This document shows, piece after piece, positions 22,939 to 34,018 of a DNA stretch of 64,000 nucleotides. Source of the stretch: Miscanthus floridulus (taxonomy: Eukaryota; Streptophyta; Magnoliopsida; Poales; Poaceae). The position numbers were made by a program, and so were the translations under genes. The DNA lies in NCBI RefSeq assembly GCF_019320115.1, contig NC_089581.1:71097155-71161154 (forward strand), in the 5' to 3' direction. Within the stretch, counting starts at the first letter, position 1. The number at the start of each line of letters is the position of its first letter. The notes under the pieces were generated by a model, which saw only the letters and a program-made list of their open reading frames with translations, had not been told where the DNA came from and ran no database searches.

Positions 22939-24154
22939 TGTTGGTATAAATTAATGCACACAGAATAATCTACAAGTGCACGGATATTATACCGATGTAG
23001 CACTTTACCAGGAGTACATCGAGGAAACGTGTGTGAGAATAACCAAATCTAACTTATCCCAACTTCACAATCAAAACTAGATAATAGGAGTGTAAAGGAG
23101 ACTGCTAAGGTCTTCTAGTTCTAACTTCGGTAAGCTTTGTCTTCTATTGTTCAATTCTAGGGGTATTACAAGAGAAAACACAGGCAAAGTATGTTTTCTA
23201 TAGCAACAATGTCCTGCTAGGCCTACTAACGGGAGGTGGACAACAAAGGATTCAATGAGGCTATAAAAGTCACCCTCACGAGCTACCACCGATCCGAAAA
23301 ATAGGGTACACTCACGAGTAACCGAGTCTAAGCACCACGCTTACACTATGAATACTACTTTAACCCAGGAGCTACAAGGATTAAAGTACTCAAAAGAGAG
23401 TCACAAACCTGAATAACAATATGAACAAGATGCTTACTTGAATTAGAAGTCGATTACCAGAGAAATCTCAGAAGCAAGCTCGAGAAGAACTTGATTCCAC
23501 CAGGGTACAAGCCATAGAGAGAGCACCGATGGGCCGAGACTCCTCCAAACTCTTCCCTCTCACTCTACCTCACTATCTCTAATACAAGACTAGATCCTAT
23601 TGAGGACTAATCTTCTCTTGATTGCGAGCTATGATCCTGGTGGACATCTGAATTAGGGTTTCAGGCATCTCAGCTCTTAGGATCAAATACCTATTCCTCC
23701 TCCTGAGGGTGGTAGGAGCTGGTATATATAGCCCGAAGCATCCAACATGAGTCTTTGGATCAAACCAACTTTAAGAACGGCGGAGATGCAATCCTTAAGG
23801 CAGTGGAGAACTGATATAACAATGAGGCTGACAGGTGGGACCCACAAGGCCTAGGCGGCCTCCAGGTGGGGTCGGGCGGCACCATATGTCAGAGACATGT
23901 GTCCCGTTTCTGTGATTCGCCTTCTGGAGTCTTCTAGAGTCTTCCCACGTTGATTACGCGGTGGAATTCCGTGATTTCTTTTTACGAATAGGTCCTCCTT
24001 TGTGTTTTTTTGATTTAATTCTGCTGAAAACATAGATTCACCAAAACTCATGGAATTTGTTAGTTTAAACCCCTAAGTCTACATTGGTGATCCATTTTAG
24101 CCATTTATTCAAGTTATATTGATGGGTTATGATGAATGTTAACTACCGTCAACA
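22939..24154 (-). mobile_element. solo LTR B, 1216 bp
   Basis: Plus-strand ends are TGTTGGTATAAATT and ACTACCGTCAACA. The flanks are GACGC (22934-22938) and GACAT (24155-24159), a decayed 5-bp duplication of GACGT. The uninterrupted site is visible in the inverted Athila copy at about 27440-27475, which has no insertion. On the minus strand the start TGTTGACGGTA matches the Athila LTR start at 18660, so minus orientation is preferred. A TATATATA at about 23731-23740 is palindromic and does not settle it. Confidence 0.85.
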
Positions 24155-25114
24155 GACATCGTTGAAAACATGGATGTCGGGAGCCTTCTTGGGACCGAGT
24201 TGGCTTGTGGTAGACCTCTTCAGTGTCCTAGACCTTGGCTCAATCTTGGGTCAGTTTTTATGTGGTGACAAGGTGCGCAGGGCATAGTGGGAGCGAGCTG
24301 GGGGCAAGGTTAGGGTCGGCCGACCCTCATGGTGGTCGCTCGACCCCCTCGATGCCTCTGGCTAGCCTTCGGTTGGTGGGATGATAGCCAGGGGTGGCAC
24401 ATCAATGACGTCCACTGCCATGACAACCATTGTTGCAGGTGGATCTATGAAAATGGAACTCTTGAGGTTGGAAGGCCCTTCATCGTAAGGCACAAAGGTG
24501 TTTGAGAGTGTGAAAAGGTGGATCTTGGCCTTTAGTTTGAAGCAAGGTGGAGGAGGAAGAAGAGTGGAGTGAGGGGGCTAAGTAGAGAGGGAGCACTATT
24601 TTAACGTTACCAAACCTAGGATTTGAGACTAGTGAATGGATGGGGAAAAAGTCAAGGGGAGCGTGAGCCAAACTTGAAGTTGAGTGGCCAAAAATTGGTC
24701 GTCGCCCGACGCTCCTCTAGGCTTAAAATTCAAAACTTGCAGTGGCGTGATCATCTCCCTGGTGAAAGGAAGCTGTGCACCAAGTTTTGCTTGAAGAAGC
24801 CATGGAAGGGGCATCACCCTAGGTCTAAGTTACATGGTTTGGCACTCTATTCTTAGCATGATGTTTTCTATCTTATTCTCTAAGTGTGTGCCAAACATGG
24901 CTCATAATGGCCACCATTGCCACGTTTGCCGACCCCTCTCTAAAGGCCAAAAGAATGATTCTTGGTGTGGGCCCTACTAGTGCTAAGGACATATGAAAAA
25001 CTACTTACAATATATACATGAACATGAAAAATTAGATATGTTGTTTTAGCTAGGTCAGTTTATAAGCAAGAATGAAATCAATCATGTCAAATTTTTGTTC
25101 AGGTATAATATGTT

Positions 25115-25640
25115 CTAAGAAAACTTTGAGGCGTTGGCCATATACCTTAATATGTTGTCGTCATCATCCCAGAGAGTGATGGCCCCATGTGTTGATGTGT
25201 TGACAATGAGTAATGGCCCTTCCCATTTGCTTTTGAGCTTCCAATGTTTGAATAGCTTGACCCTTGAAATGAACATGAGGACTTTATCTCCTGGCTTGAA
25301 CTCTTTCAAGTTGATCCTCTTGTCATGCCACTTCTTAGTTCTTTCCTTGTATATCCTAGCATTGTGGTAGGCCTTCTCCCTCCATTCTTCTAATCCTGAG
25401 ATTTGCATTTGCCTGTTTTTTCCTAGCAGCTTGCAAATCTATGTTCCACTTCTTTATGGCCCAATGTGCTCTAAACTCCAGCTTGACAGGCAAGTGACAT
25501 GTCTTCCAATATGAAAATTGGTATGTTGACATACCAATAGGTGTCATATATGTGATCTTGTATGCCCACAGTGCATCGGGGAGCTTGTTCCTCCATCCTA
25601 CCCCCATCTCATTCACAATTTTTGTTTGCCACGTCAATAA
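25115..25640 (-). pseudogene. Athila-like integrase C-terminus, left copy
   Basis: Two minus-strand open stretches (25356-25637 and 25115-25408) in different frames encode the end of a gypsy integrase: NEMGVGWRNKLPDALWAYK, TPIGMSTYQ, CHLPVKLEFRAHWAIKKWN, then KEFKPGDKVLMF and KLKSKWEGPL. A frameshift separates them, and the stop comes just before the conserved QRLKVF end seen in the right copy. The sequence breaks at about 25640 against its own inverted counterpart, losing the catalytic core. Confidence 0.85.
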
Positions 25641-26220
25641 ATCAAGAACATTCTACAAAAGACTGTGAACGAGATGGAAGACCAAGCTACTTGATGCACT
25701 CTAGGTATACAGGACCGCATACAAGACACCCATTGGTATGCCACCGTACCAACTTGTATATGGAAAGACATGGCACTAACCTATCAAGTTGGAGTTTAGA
25801 GCACATTCGGCCATAAAGAAGTGGAACATGGATCTACAAGCTGTTGGGAGAAACAGGAAAATGGAAATCTCATAATTAGAAGAATGGAGGGAGAAAGCTT
25901 ACCACAATACCAGGATATACAAAGACAGAAACAAGAAGTGGCATGACAAGAGGATGAAATTGAAAGAATTCAAGCCAAGAGATAAAGCCCTCATGTTCAA
26001 CTCAAGGGTCAAACTATTTGGACATGGAAATCTCGAAAGCAAATGGAAAGGGCCATTCCTCGTCATCAACACATCGACACATGGAGCAATCACACTCCAG
26101 GATGATGATGGCAACATATTCAAGGTAAATGACCAACGTCTCAAAGTTTTTCTTGAACATATAATACTTGAACAAGAAATGGATATGATCGATTCCATCC
26201 TTGCTCCTGAACTCACCTAG
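25641..26220 (+). pseudogene. Athila-like integrase C-terminus, right copy
   Basis: Mirror of the preceding entry on the plus strand. It starts at NILQKTVNEM (about 25646) and has frameshifts before TPIGMP-YQLVYGKT. From 25954 to 26220 it is open: LKEFKPRDKALMF, LESKWKGPFLVI, HGAITLQDDDGNIFK and a stop after LAPELT. It is better kept at the C-terminus than the left copy. No catalytic domain is present because the sequence begins at the head-to-head junction. Confidence 0.82.
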
Positions 26221-26292
26221 CTAAAACAACATATCTAAATTTTCATGTTCATGTGTAAATTTGAGTAGCTTTTCATAATGTCCTTAGTCTTA

Positions 26293-26605
26293 GGGCCTGT
26301 TTGGCAGGGCTCTGGCTCCTCTGAAAATGGCTCCGGCTCTGGCTGCTCTGAAGGAGCAGCTCCTCTGGAGGAGCTGAAGCCGTTCTGGAAAACGTTTGGC
26401 AAAACGGCTCCTTTGCACTAGACGACGTGAACCCACAGCAAGGAGCCGCGCGAAGCTCGTTTTTGAGGCTTGTCCTGCGCAGGCAAAAAATGGTTCCGGC
26501 TCTTGATCGGCTCCCCATGCGGAGCCCTTTCCAAAACAGGCATTTGGCACAGCTCCTGCAGGAGCCGGAGTTGAAGCCCCTGCAGGAGCCCTGCCAAAGA
26601 GGCTC
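26293..26605. mobile_element. MITE, Tourist-like (GGGCCTGTTTGG end)
   Basis: A 313-bp non-coding element. The left end GGGCCTGTTTGGCAGGGCTC and the inverse of the right end match at 18 of 20 positions. The left Athila arm (about 24975-25000) shows the same flanking sequence without the insertion. The flanks TTA and about TCA suggest a decayed TTA duplication, as in PIF/Harbinger; superfamily placement is tentative. Interior GGCTCC/GGAGCC words pair across the element. Confidence 0.7.
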
Positions 26606-27069
26606 AGTACAACCCACACCAAAAACCAAACTTTTTGGCCACTTGAGAGGGGTCGGCTGATGTGGCTTTAATGGCCAATAGGACCCAAACTTGGCACACA
26701 CTTAGGACTTAGGAAAACAAACACTATGCCAAGTTTATTATCTTGAACCCATGACAAAGGCACGTCAGGCGACGGTCCACGCATGGCCATTTCAAGCCAT
26801 TTTTAGTCCATGCCTTCCCAACACCGAGGAGATCATCCCACCACTCAAAGTTTAAATTTTTGGGAGTGGAGGAGCATCGGGCGACGGCAAGACTATGGCC
26901 ACTCGTTTTCAAACTTTGGCACATTCTCCTCTTAACCATCTCTCAGCCATTCCCTACAACGAAAGCTTGGTTTGGCAACGTTAAACTAGTGCTCCCTCTC
27001 TACTTAGCCCTCTCGTTCCACTCTTCTTCCTCCTAACTTCTTGCTTCAACCCAAAGGCCAAGATCCACC

Positions 27070-27840
27070 TTTCCACACTCTCCAACACCTTTTCTGTGTC
27101 ACCACCACGCAAGAATGGCAAAGCCCCCATTGTACCTTATGGCAAAGGGCCTCTAACCTCGAGAGTGCCATTTCAGAGGGTGCCTGCAACAATGACAGTC
27201 ATGGCGGTGGACGGCATTGACGTGCCACCCTTGGGTATCATCCCACCAACCAAATGCCAACTGGAGGCATCGAGGGGGGTCAGGCGACCACCATGTGGGT
27301 CGGCCGACCCTGATCTTGCCCCAAGCTCTCTCCTACTTTACCCTACGCACCTTGTCACCACATAAAACTGGTCAAAGGTTGTGCCGAGGTCTAGGACGCC
27401 GAAGAGGCCTACGACAGGCCAAATTGGTCTCAAGAAGGCTCCCAACGTCCATATTTCCAACAACGTCAAGATCCTAGACTGCCTCCCCCTCAACAAAGAC
27501 CGAGGTGAGTTCAAGACGGCGCTCATCACCATGTCTGGTGATGTGTGAGGCGCCGAGTACACCACGTCCTACTTGCCATCAACACCGACATGGATGACGA
27601 ATCAGCAGATCGTTGGTAGCGGGCTTGGGCAAGGGAAGGTGTTTAAACCCTTGCTCAACACCGACGAAAGAAAGGCACTGCGGGAATCCATGGAGTCTGC
27701 CACAGTTCGCCCAAAACTGTCTGGCGGGCAAGCAACCCGCCATCCATCAACGGACCACCATGATAAGGCAAATGTTGGCCCAATTAATGATGCTCCTTCT
27801 TTGCAACTGTTGGGAAAGTGGCTGTTGCGGCGGAGTCCGA
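27070..27840 (+). pseudogene. extra ORF downstream of integrase, right copy
   Basis: Plus-strand counterpart of the ORF at 22511-22885/24160-24480. Segments: APIVPYGKGPLTSR and MTVMAVDGIDVPPLGIIPPT (27120-27260), then MSGDV (27531), PSTPTWMTNQQIVG and GKVFKPLLNTDERKALRE (27573-27700). Stops and frameshifts interrupt it, e.g. a TGA directly after MSGDV. Unlike the left copy it lacks the solo LTR. Confidence 0.5.
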
Positions 27841-27849
27841 GGCGATGAT

Positions 27850-28650
27850 TTGCAGCTTTGGTGGCATTGGCACGCGCCCATAGTGGCGCAGGAGCTGGCG
27901 GTGGTGGAGGTGGAGCAGCCAGCGTCGGATCGACGGCCAAGCTGCTCGTTGCACTAGGATGGCGAGAGTACATCAGCAGCCTACCTGGTGCCGACATGCG
28001 CGCCGCCCTCGTCGATGGAGATGCTCGAGTCGAGGAAGGGCTACGAACCACCCTCACCGGCGATGGAGTCAGCGTCGAGAGGGCCGGCTCGGTGACTATC
28101 CTCACCGGGGACCAGATCGGTGACGTCGGCTCAATGTCTAGTTCAGCAGCTTTTCGTGCTGCCGATGGCCAAGCCAAAGCCTAGAGGTGTGCACGGGCTG
28201 TAGCCATGCACACAGGGCACAGCGGCAGAGCCGAAGCTGCTAGAGCCGGGACTGCCGGTGTTGGTGCCGCCGGTGGCGGTGCCGCTACTGATCAGTTGAA
28301 GGCCGGCCGGGACGATGGTGCGGTGACCACTACATCGTTGAAGGCTCGATGGCGTCACCCAAGATGTCCTCAAATATCCGTTCACCTGCATTGTAGTTTC
28401 TTCTCTGAATTCCTCGATTTTCAGTTTGAACACTACTACTCGCTGATTCTTTGGTAAGTAGTCTTTGCCCCCGATGCAAATGCAAACTATATGTTTCAAT
28501 TAATACATGTTAACACTAACTGATTTTCTATAGCAATACGTATTACGGCTATCTGTACTGCATCTTTCATATCATTGGACGAAGCCTTGAGCTCTCCAAA
28601 CAATTAACATGTTGACTTCATAGCTGTCGTGGTTCGTGTCAGAGCGTGTG
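27850..28650. other. GC-rich fragment, origin not recognised
   Basis: Open on both strands (e.g. plus 27858-28184 with Gly-rich sequence; minus 27602-28177 with a proline run) because of composition. A possible plus-strand exon end lies at 28454, before GTAAGTAG. I recognise no domain and do not call a gene; it could be a captured gene fragment or 5' sequence of the copia element that follows. Confidence 0.3.
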
Positions 28651-28652
28651 AC

Positions 28653-29112
28653 TGTTAGACCTTGTTTCCTGATGCGTTTAGGGAGCATTGTGTTGGATAA
28701 CCTAGTCTCGGTTAGTATTTTTGGTGCCTGTTTTTAGCTTCTATTCTTAGGTGTTTGATTCAGTCTAGAGCTCACTACGAGCGCGTCTATAGAAGCCTGG
28801 TGCATGGCGATCTCATGCAGCGGCGGCTTAGCTTCCTTTGAGTCTGTAGTGGACTAGTACTAACAACGCACTGCATTGGCTCATTCGTGGGATGGCTCGA
28901 ACCTATAGGAGGCTGTGTGGTGCATGGTGGCTTCGGCCTGTAATCGAGTCTGCACATAAACGGATCAATAGAGAAGAAAAGGCTACGGCATTTTGGTAGC
29001 ACCAAATACACTGAGTTCATCCACTAAGATAGCGTTGAGTTTCTGTGTGTGTGTTGATCCAGGGCTGCCTTCTCCGTCTCCAGCAAGGGTCGCCAGTGAG
29101 CAGGAGGCAACA
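28653..29112 (+). repeat. putative 5' LTR of copia element A
   Basis: TGTTAGACC at 28653 and GGAGGCAACA ending at 29112 have the right ends, and a PBS-like TGACATCAGAGCC follows at 29115-29127 (a variant of TGGTATCAGAGCC). There is no second LTR to confirm the boundaries; the start is the weaker one. Confidence 0.35.
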
Positions 29113-29224
29113 AGTGACATCAGAGCCCAGGTTGCCATCAAGGTCCATCGTCACGCCATCAAGCATGCCACGTGGACGGTAGGCCTCGCCAACTACGTCG
29201 CGGTGCGACGCTGTAGCGCGGGAA

Positions 29225-30090
29225 TGGATCCAGCAATGGCGATCATAGTGTGGTGATCCACCGTGTTGTGAGGGAGAGCGGCGGCAATGGGCTGTACCCG
29301 TTGCTGACCAAGACCAACTACTATTCATGGGCAGGGCTCATGAGGTTGAAGCTGCAGGCGAGAGGCCTATGGACAGCGGTGAACATCGACACCATCGACT
29401 ACACCGCCAATCGCAATGCTATGGAGGCTATCACGCCTGGGGTGCCTCCGGAGATGCAAGGGGCGATCGCGAACAAGGCGGCTGCCAAGGTCGCATGGGA
29501 CGCGCTCAAGAAGACGCACCATGGCGTGGACCGGGTGCTCCTGGCGAAGGCGAACACGTTGCGGCGCAAGTTCGACTCGCTCAAGTTCGAGGACGATGAA
29601 TCCGTCGATGACTTCGGCATCCGCATCATCGACCTCACCAACCAGCTGGAGGTCCACAACAACGGCTACACCGAGCCAGAGATCGTGCGTAAGTTCCACC
29701 AGGCGACTCCACCAAGGTCCTCACAGATCGTGATGGCGATCGAAACACTTCTCGATATCAATACATTGTCTATTGAGGAGTTGATCAGGAGACTCAAGGC
29801 GGTGGAGGAATGGTACGAACTCGGCGACGATGGCAGCGGCAGGGCATCCACTGGTCTGAACCTGACCGAGGATGAGCTCGTGGCGTGTGTCGCATTGCGG
29901 CTCCAGCTCTCTGGCATTGGAGGCTCGAGCGGCAACTGCACGTCGTCGGGCTAGGGCCATGGCCACGGTGGCGAGCGCGGCCAAGACACTAGTGGCTCAA
30001 GTCTATCGATGGGAGCGGCAAGGGGAAGCGCATCGCCGGCGACGAGTGCAAGTATTATGGCAAGACGGGTGACGAGATCCCAACATAGGA
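29225..30090 (+). pseudogene. Ty1/copia gag (element A)
   Basis: Copia Gag of the UBN2 type. The stretch 29250-29954 is open for 234 codons: YPLLTKTNYYSWAGLM near the N-terminus, LWTAVN, AAAKVAWDALKKTHHGVDRV, LRRKFDSLKFEDDESVDDF, and the late RLKAVEEWYE block. The natural ATG at 29225 (MDPAMA) is one base out of frame with it, and the zinc knuckle begins (ECKYYGKTGD) but breaks off near 30075. No pol follows on this strand, so the element is truncated and non-functional. Confidence 0.85.
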
Positions 30091-30745
30091 GTATGTTAAG
30101 CCTCGGGATCAAAGGTTTCCGACCACGAGATCCCCCGACCGACCCTTCCAGGATCGCCCAAGGGGGGGCTTGAGGACTATACCTATGGGGTACACTCACG
30201 CGTACCCTCAGGCAAAGGGATCAGGCCAAGCCCGAGCACGCCCTCTGCCTCTGCTCGGGGCTTGGGGCTCGTCCGAGACTCAGGCTCGGGATCGATGGAG
30301 GCTTGGGCTTAATCCATGGCTCCCTCCTATCCTTCGGTGCCAGCCAAAGCCCGGGCACGATAAGGTGCACCCAAAACCGAGCACTCCCCCATGGGCACGG
30401 CTCTGTCAACCACTCCTCCGATAGGGTCACACACGGGGCGTGATGCAAGAAGACAAACTCCTTCGCTGGCTTCAGGGGCACGGGGGCTTTTGGACCCATA
30501 TGTCAGCCCCTCAAGCTGGACTCCTTTACCACCAAGAAGCCTCAAGAAGGTGCACCTAGTGAAGGCTGGTCTAAGGCAACACAACCTGACACTCAGCGTG
30601 TTAAAATAGAGCAGCCGGACGACGCCCAGAGCTTCTTCGGCTCAACGACATCGCCATGGTCCACACGACGCCACTGCATGACCCTCTTGGACTTTGTCGC
30701 ATGTAGACCATAGGCTCAACTCCCCCAAACTGCTATGTACCCGAC
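30090..30745. other. GC-rich fragment between two copia remnants
   Basis: Sequence rich in CTCGGG and CCCGAG words with no recognisable protein. It replaces whatever followed the gag of copia A and abuts the LTR of copia B. Composition resembles LTR sequence of large grass gypsy elements, but I cannot name it. Confidence 0.3.
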
Positions 30746-30898
30746 CTACCTCAATATTTAAGGGGAAGGTCAGTGTAAGTGGAATTCTCCCCATTGTTCC
30801 ATTAATTGATCAATAGTTTATAAAGGAGTTACATGACCCTTCCACTACTAGGACTTCATTCTAGACTCCACATATTCTAGGCTATTCATATTCTAATA
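30745..30898 (-). repeat. truncated 3' LTR of copia element B
   Basis: On the minus strand a purine-rich GCAGGAGGG is followed by TATTAGAATATGAATAG, a decayed TGTTAGAATAT copia LTR start, directly after the end of the RNase H frame. Only about 150 bp can be followed. Confidence 0.45.
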
Positions 30899-32811
30899 CC
30901 CTCCTGCAGTCTCTACTGGGAGATGATCGAACATTGAGACTGGATCAAAAGTTGAGGAAGACAGCAGTTGGTAACCCCTTAGTAAATATGTCGGCATACT
31001 AAAGGGATGTAGGAACATGTAGAACCCGCACAGCACCAAGGGCCACACGCTCCCGGACAAAATGGATATCGATTTACACGTGTTTGGTCCTTTGGTGATG
31101 AACTGGGTTTGTTGACAAATACACGGCACTGATGCTGTCACAATAGATAAGAGTAGCACGTGGTAAAGGACGATGGAGCTCACCCAAGTGTTGGTGAATC
31201 CAACAAGCCTCAGCCATGGCATTGGCAACACCTATTCGGCCTCAGCACTAGACCGTGAGACAGTGTGTTAGCGCTTGGACGACCATGATATAAGATTATA
31301 GCCAAGAAACACACAATACCCAGAAGTAGAGCGACGGGTATCCGGGTAGCCTGCCCAATCAACATCTAAGTAGATGATCAAATCATGTGACCGGCTGTGA
31401 GAGAGAGTAAGACCGTACTCCATGGTGCCTTTGATATATCGCAGAATGCGTTTGATGAGAGCAAAATGGGACACACAGGAGTCATGCATATACAAGCAAA
31501 CTTGTTGGACGACGTGAGTAATGTCTAGCCGTGTGAGCGTCAAGTATTATAACGCCCTAGTAAGACTGCGATATAGAGTAGGATCGGCAACCGGTGGTCC
31601 ATCTTGGGAGGACAACTTAAAATGAACCTCAACCGGAGTTTGGCATGGATTGCATGATGACATATTTGCCTTGTCCAAAATTTCAGCAGCATATTTAGCT
31701 TGAGAGAGGAACAGACCTGAGGATGACCGCTTGGCAGAAACACCCAAGAAGTAATGAAGATTACCAAGACCAGTCATGGCAAATTCTTGCTGCAGGGAGC
31801 CAATAATATGTTGAAGAAGGTGGTGGGATGAAGCCATCAAGATGGTGTCATTCACATATAATAGAAGATATGCGACATCCATCCCATGAGTGTAGATGAA
31901 AAGCGAGTTGTCACTTTTAGAAGCCCAAAAACTAATTGTGGTGATGAACGCTTGGAAGCGGTTGTACCAAGCTCGTGGGGCTTGTTTGAGGCCATAGAGA
32001 GCTTTGTTGAGCTTACACACATAATTGGGACGAGCCAGATCAACAAACCCAGGAGGTTGTTGGCAATAAACAACTTCATTAAGAGTGCCATGCAGGAATG
32101 CATTTTTGACATCCAATTGATGAATAGGGCAATCACGGGAGACGGCATGCGGCAATACTCTGTGAATGGTAGTTGGCTTAACCACGGGACTGAATGTCTC
32201 ATCATAATCAAGACCATGTTGTTGAGAAAATCCTCGCACAACCCAATGAGCTTTGTAACGAGCCAGAGAGCCATTAGCATTGTGCTTGTGACGGTAGAGC
32301 CATTTTCCTAAAACAATATTAGTATGTGGTGGCGGTGGCACAAGGTCCCATGTTTGATTAGCAATGAGGGCACCATATTCCTCCTCCATGGCATGCTTCC
32401 AATTTGTATCAAAACGAGCACCAAGATATGTTTTTGGAAGCAAGCTGATATCTATGAAAGCCATGGACAAATTGCAGTATGCCTTCCCGTCATGTTGTCA
32501 TGGTTGGCTGATGCCAGACTTGCCCCTGGTTTGCATGGCATGTTGGTTGATGGTGGGAGGGACAGGCACAAATAGGCGCTTTGGATGAGCACATAGCAGC
32601 TGGGATGATAGCTGTGGTGGAGCCGGAGGGCGCAGGCGGACTTGGTGGAGCAGCAACAGCTGGTGAAGCGTCGGCAACATGCCATGTGCGGGGAGGCAGG
32701 GGCGGGTCTCATGGGGCTGGTGGAGGTCGCCTGGCCTGTGGATCTCATGCGACCACGACCCCCACTGACAGCGCAACGGGGGGTGGGGCCTGTAGCGACG
32801 GCGGGTGGCAC
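30898..32811 (-). pseudogene. Ty1/copia RT and RNase H (element B), inactive
   Basis: Reverse transcriptase plus RNase H of a copia polyprotein. Open stretch 31547-32470 has W-HAMEEEYGAL, KWLYRHKHNANG, HQLDVKNAFLHG, NKALYGLKQAPRAWYNRF and the catalytic box as LLLYVNDTIL, where the first Asp of YVDD is Asn (residue 207 of that stretch). The segment 31268-31543 continues with VQQVCLYMHD, RILRYIKGT, the RNase H block DVDWAGYPDTRRSTSGYC and LISWSSKR. A proline-rich linker is at 32452-32811. Gag, protease and integrase are missing. The YVND change plus truncation make it dead. Confidence 0.9.
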
Positions 32812-33290
32812 GAGCAGCGGTGCATCTCGTTAGTCATGCGGGGTGGGGGGGCTGGGGGGCGGGGGCGAGCAATAGGAGAGGAGGAGAAGAGGAGCGGGTG
32901 CGGCCTCGCCTAGGGCGCATGCGGCCGGCCATGGAGGGTGTGGACTCACCGGGGGGTAGGAGCGGCCACAGCCGTGGCACGAAGCTCGCGGCTGGTGGAG
33001 CTCACGGCCGGCGTGGAGCGCACACACTGGGCGAATTCGGTCATGGAGGAGACGACGCCGTGTCGCGGTGGGCCATCAGGGAGGCGAGAGAGGGGCGCGG
33101 CCTCGCGACGAGAGAAGACGAGAGCGGCAGCAGCTCCACCATTTTGGTGAATCTGACCCTCAGATCCACTATTTTGGTGGATCTGAATTTGGTGGAGCTG
33201 AACTGTTTGGCAAACTTTTGTGAAGTGGAGTTATTTTTGCTGAATCTAAAGTTGGGGGAGCTGTCCTAAACAGACCATATCTTTCAGCTA
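32812..33290. other. GC-rich segment ending in a MITE-like terminus
   Basis: GC-rich, open on both strands, no recognisable protein. Its right end (about 33140-33281) has TTTGGTGGATCTGAATTTGG and ends AGCTGTCCTAAACAGACCAT, the inverse of a GGTCTGTTTAGGACAGCT MITE-style end. The left end is not found, so it may be a truncated MITE. Confidence 0.35.
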
Positions 33291-33522
33291 GCTTCATGTT
33301 CATCACATCACAAAAGCAAAAAACGGCAAGGTGACTTTGTATGACGATGCCCGTATGTGCCAGTTTTGTATAAGCGTAAACGACGAACACGGAAACACCG
33401 GACGGTGCACGGGCGCATAGCAGCGTGGCACGGCACACTGTCGATCTGCCTGCGTTAGGTACACGCGTCACAGGGACGCGGCGGCGAGCCACGTGAGCGT
33501 GGGACCGAGGGCTTGGCCGATG
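33291..33522 (-). pseudogene. host-like ORF, C-terminal piece (3 of 3)
   Basis: Read on the minus strand from the MULE insertion site, one frame gives GQALGPTLTWLAAASL and a stop at about 33471-33473, followed by about 180 bp of probable 3' flank. It is in the frame that joins through the MULE target duplication to the hydrophobic piece at 35956-36116, though a frameshift is probably needed there. I cannot name the family. Confidence 0.35.
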
Positions 33523-34018
33523 GTGAAATTTTTGCATTTTGGTCTTTTTTTAAAAACATTTTTTATAAATAGCTTCTTGTCGAAATGTTTTCTGACAATA
33601 GACTATTTTTCGACGTATTAGGACACGACGCCAAGGTGTGAGGCTTGGCGCTGTGTCAGACAACGCCGAACTTTTGCCACGTCAGCGCGGACTCCGGTCG
33701 CAGTTGCCACGAAGGCGTTGGGCCCCGCGTACCTCGGCGCTGTGTTACTTCACACCGAGTCGCAGACCTCGGCGTGGCACTGCTCGACGCTGGAGGTCTG
33801 GGCATTCCACGCCGAGTTCCTGGTAGGTGGCTTGCTCTTTATTTGGAGCAGACAAAACCAGTGGGGCCAGGGGCAGCACGTGGACAGCATTAGCCTAAGG
33901 TTTGGACAGGGCAGACGGCAGAGGCGTGTTGGTCGGGTACCCGGGATGGCATGGGTCATGAACAGTGGCCGGAACAGCTTCTCTCCGTGTGAACCCTGCT
34001 GCCCTGGAGTAAAAGCCA
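33523..34018 (+). repeat. left TIR of the MULE
   Basis: Pairs with 35457-35955. Landmarks shared by both arms: the AAAATTTTTGC end, CGACGCC/GGCGTCG words, GGGCCCCGCGTACCTCGGC, CTTTATTTGGAGCAGACAAA, and the inner end GCCCTGGAGTAAAAG. Confidence 0.88.

Larger units (their letters stand above)
18661..25640 (-). mobile_element. left Athila-like gypsy fragment, minus strand, split by two solo LTRs
   Basis: Segments 24160-25640, 21780-22938 and 18661-19754 read in order on the minus strand: integrase C-terminus, an extra ORF region, then PPT-like sequence. The interruptions are the solo LTRs at 22939-24154 and 19755-21774. The part from 22500 to 25640 is matched by the oppositely oriented right fragment (25641-27850), which confirms it is one older unit. 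The Athila-like assignment rests on the integrase C-terminal wording (TPIGMS-YQ-SYWKTCHLPV, KSKWEGPL) and on the extra ORF after integrase. Confidence 0.65.
26221..27850 (+). mobile_element. right Athila-like fragment, region downstream of integrase
   Basis: Aligns in inverted orientation with 22500-25110 of the left fragment throughout: the CTAGCTAAAACAACATATC block after integrase, the shared non-coding stretch, and the extra ORF. A MITE at 26293-26605 is absent from the left copy. The matching sequence fades near 27800-27850, where GC-rich unrelated DNA begins. Confidence 0.7.

Noticed and set aside
29327..29984. Several open frames overlapping copia A gag on both strands
   Set aside because: Shadows of the gag frame, which alone matches the UBN2 pattern.
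31886..32311. 141-codon plus-strand open frame
   Set aside because: Antisense shadow of the copia B reverse transcriptase.
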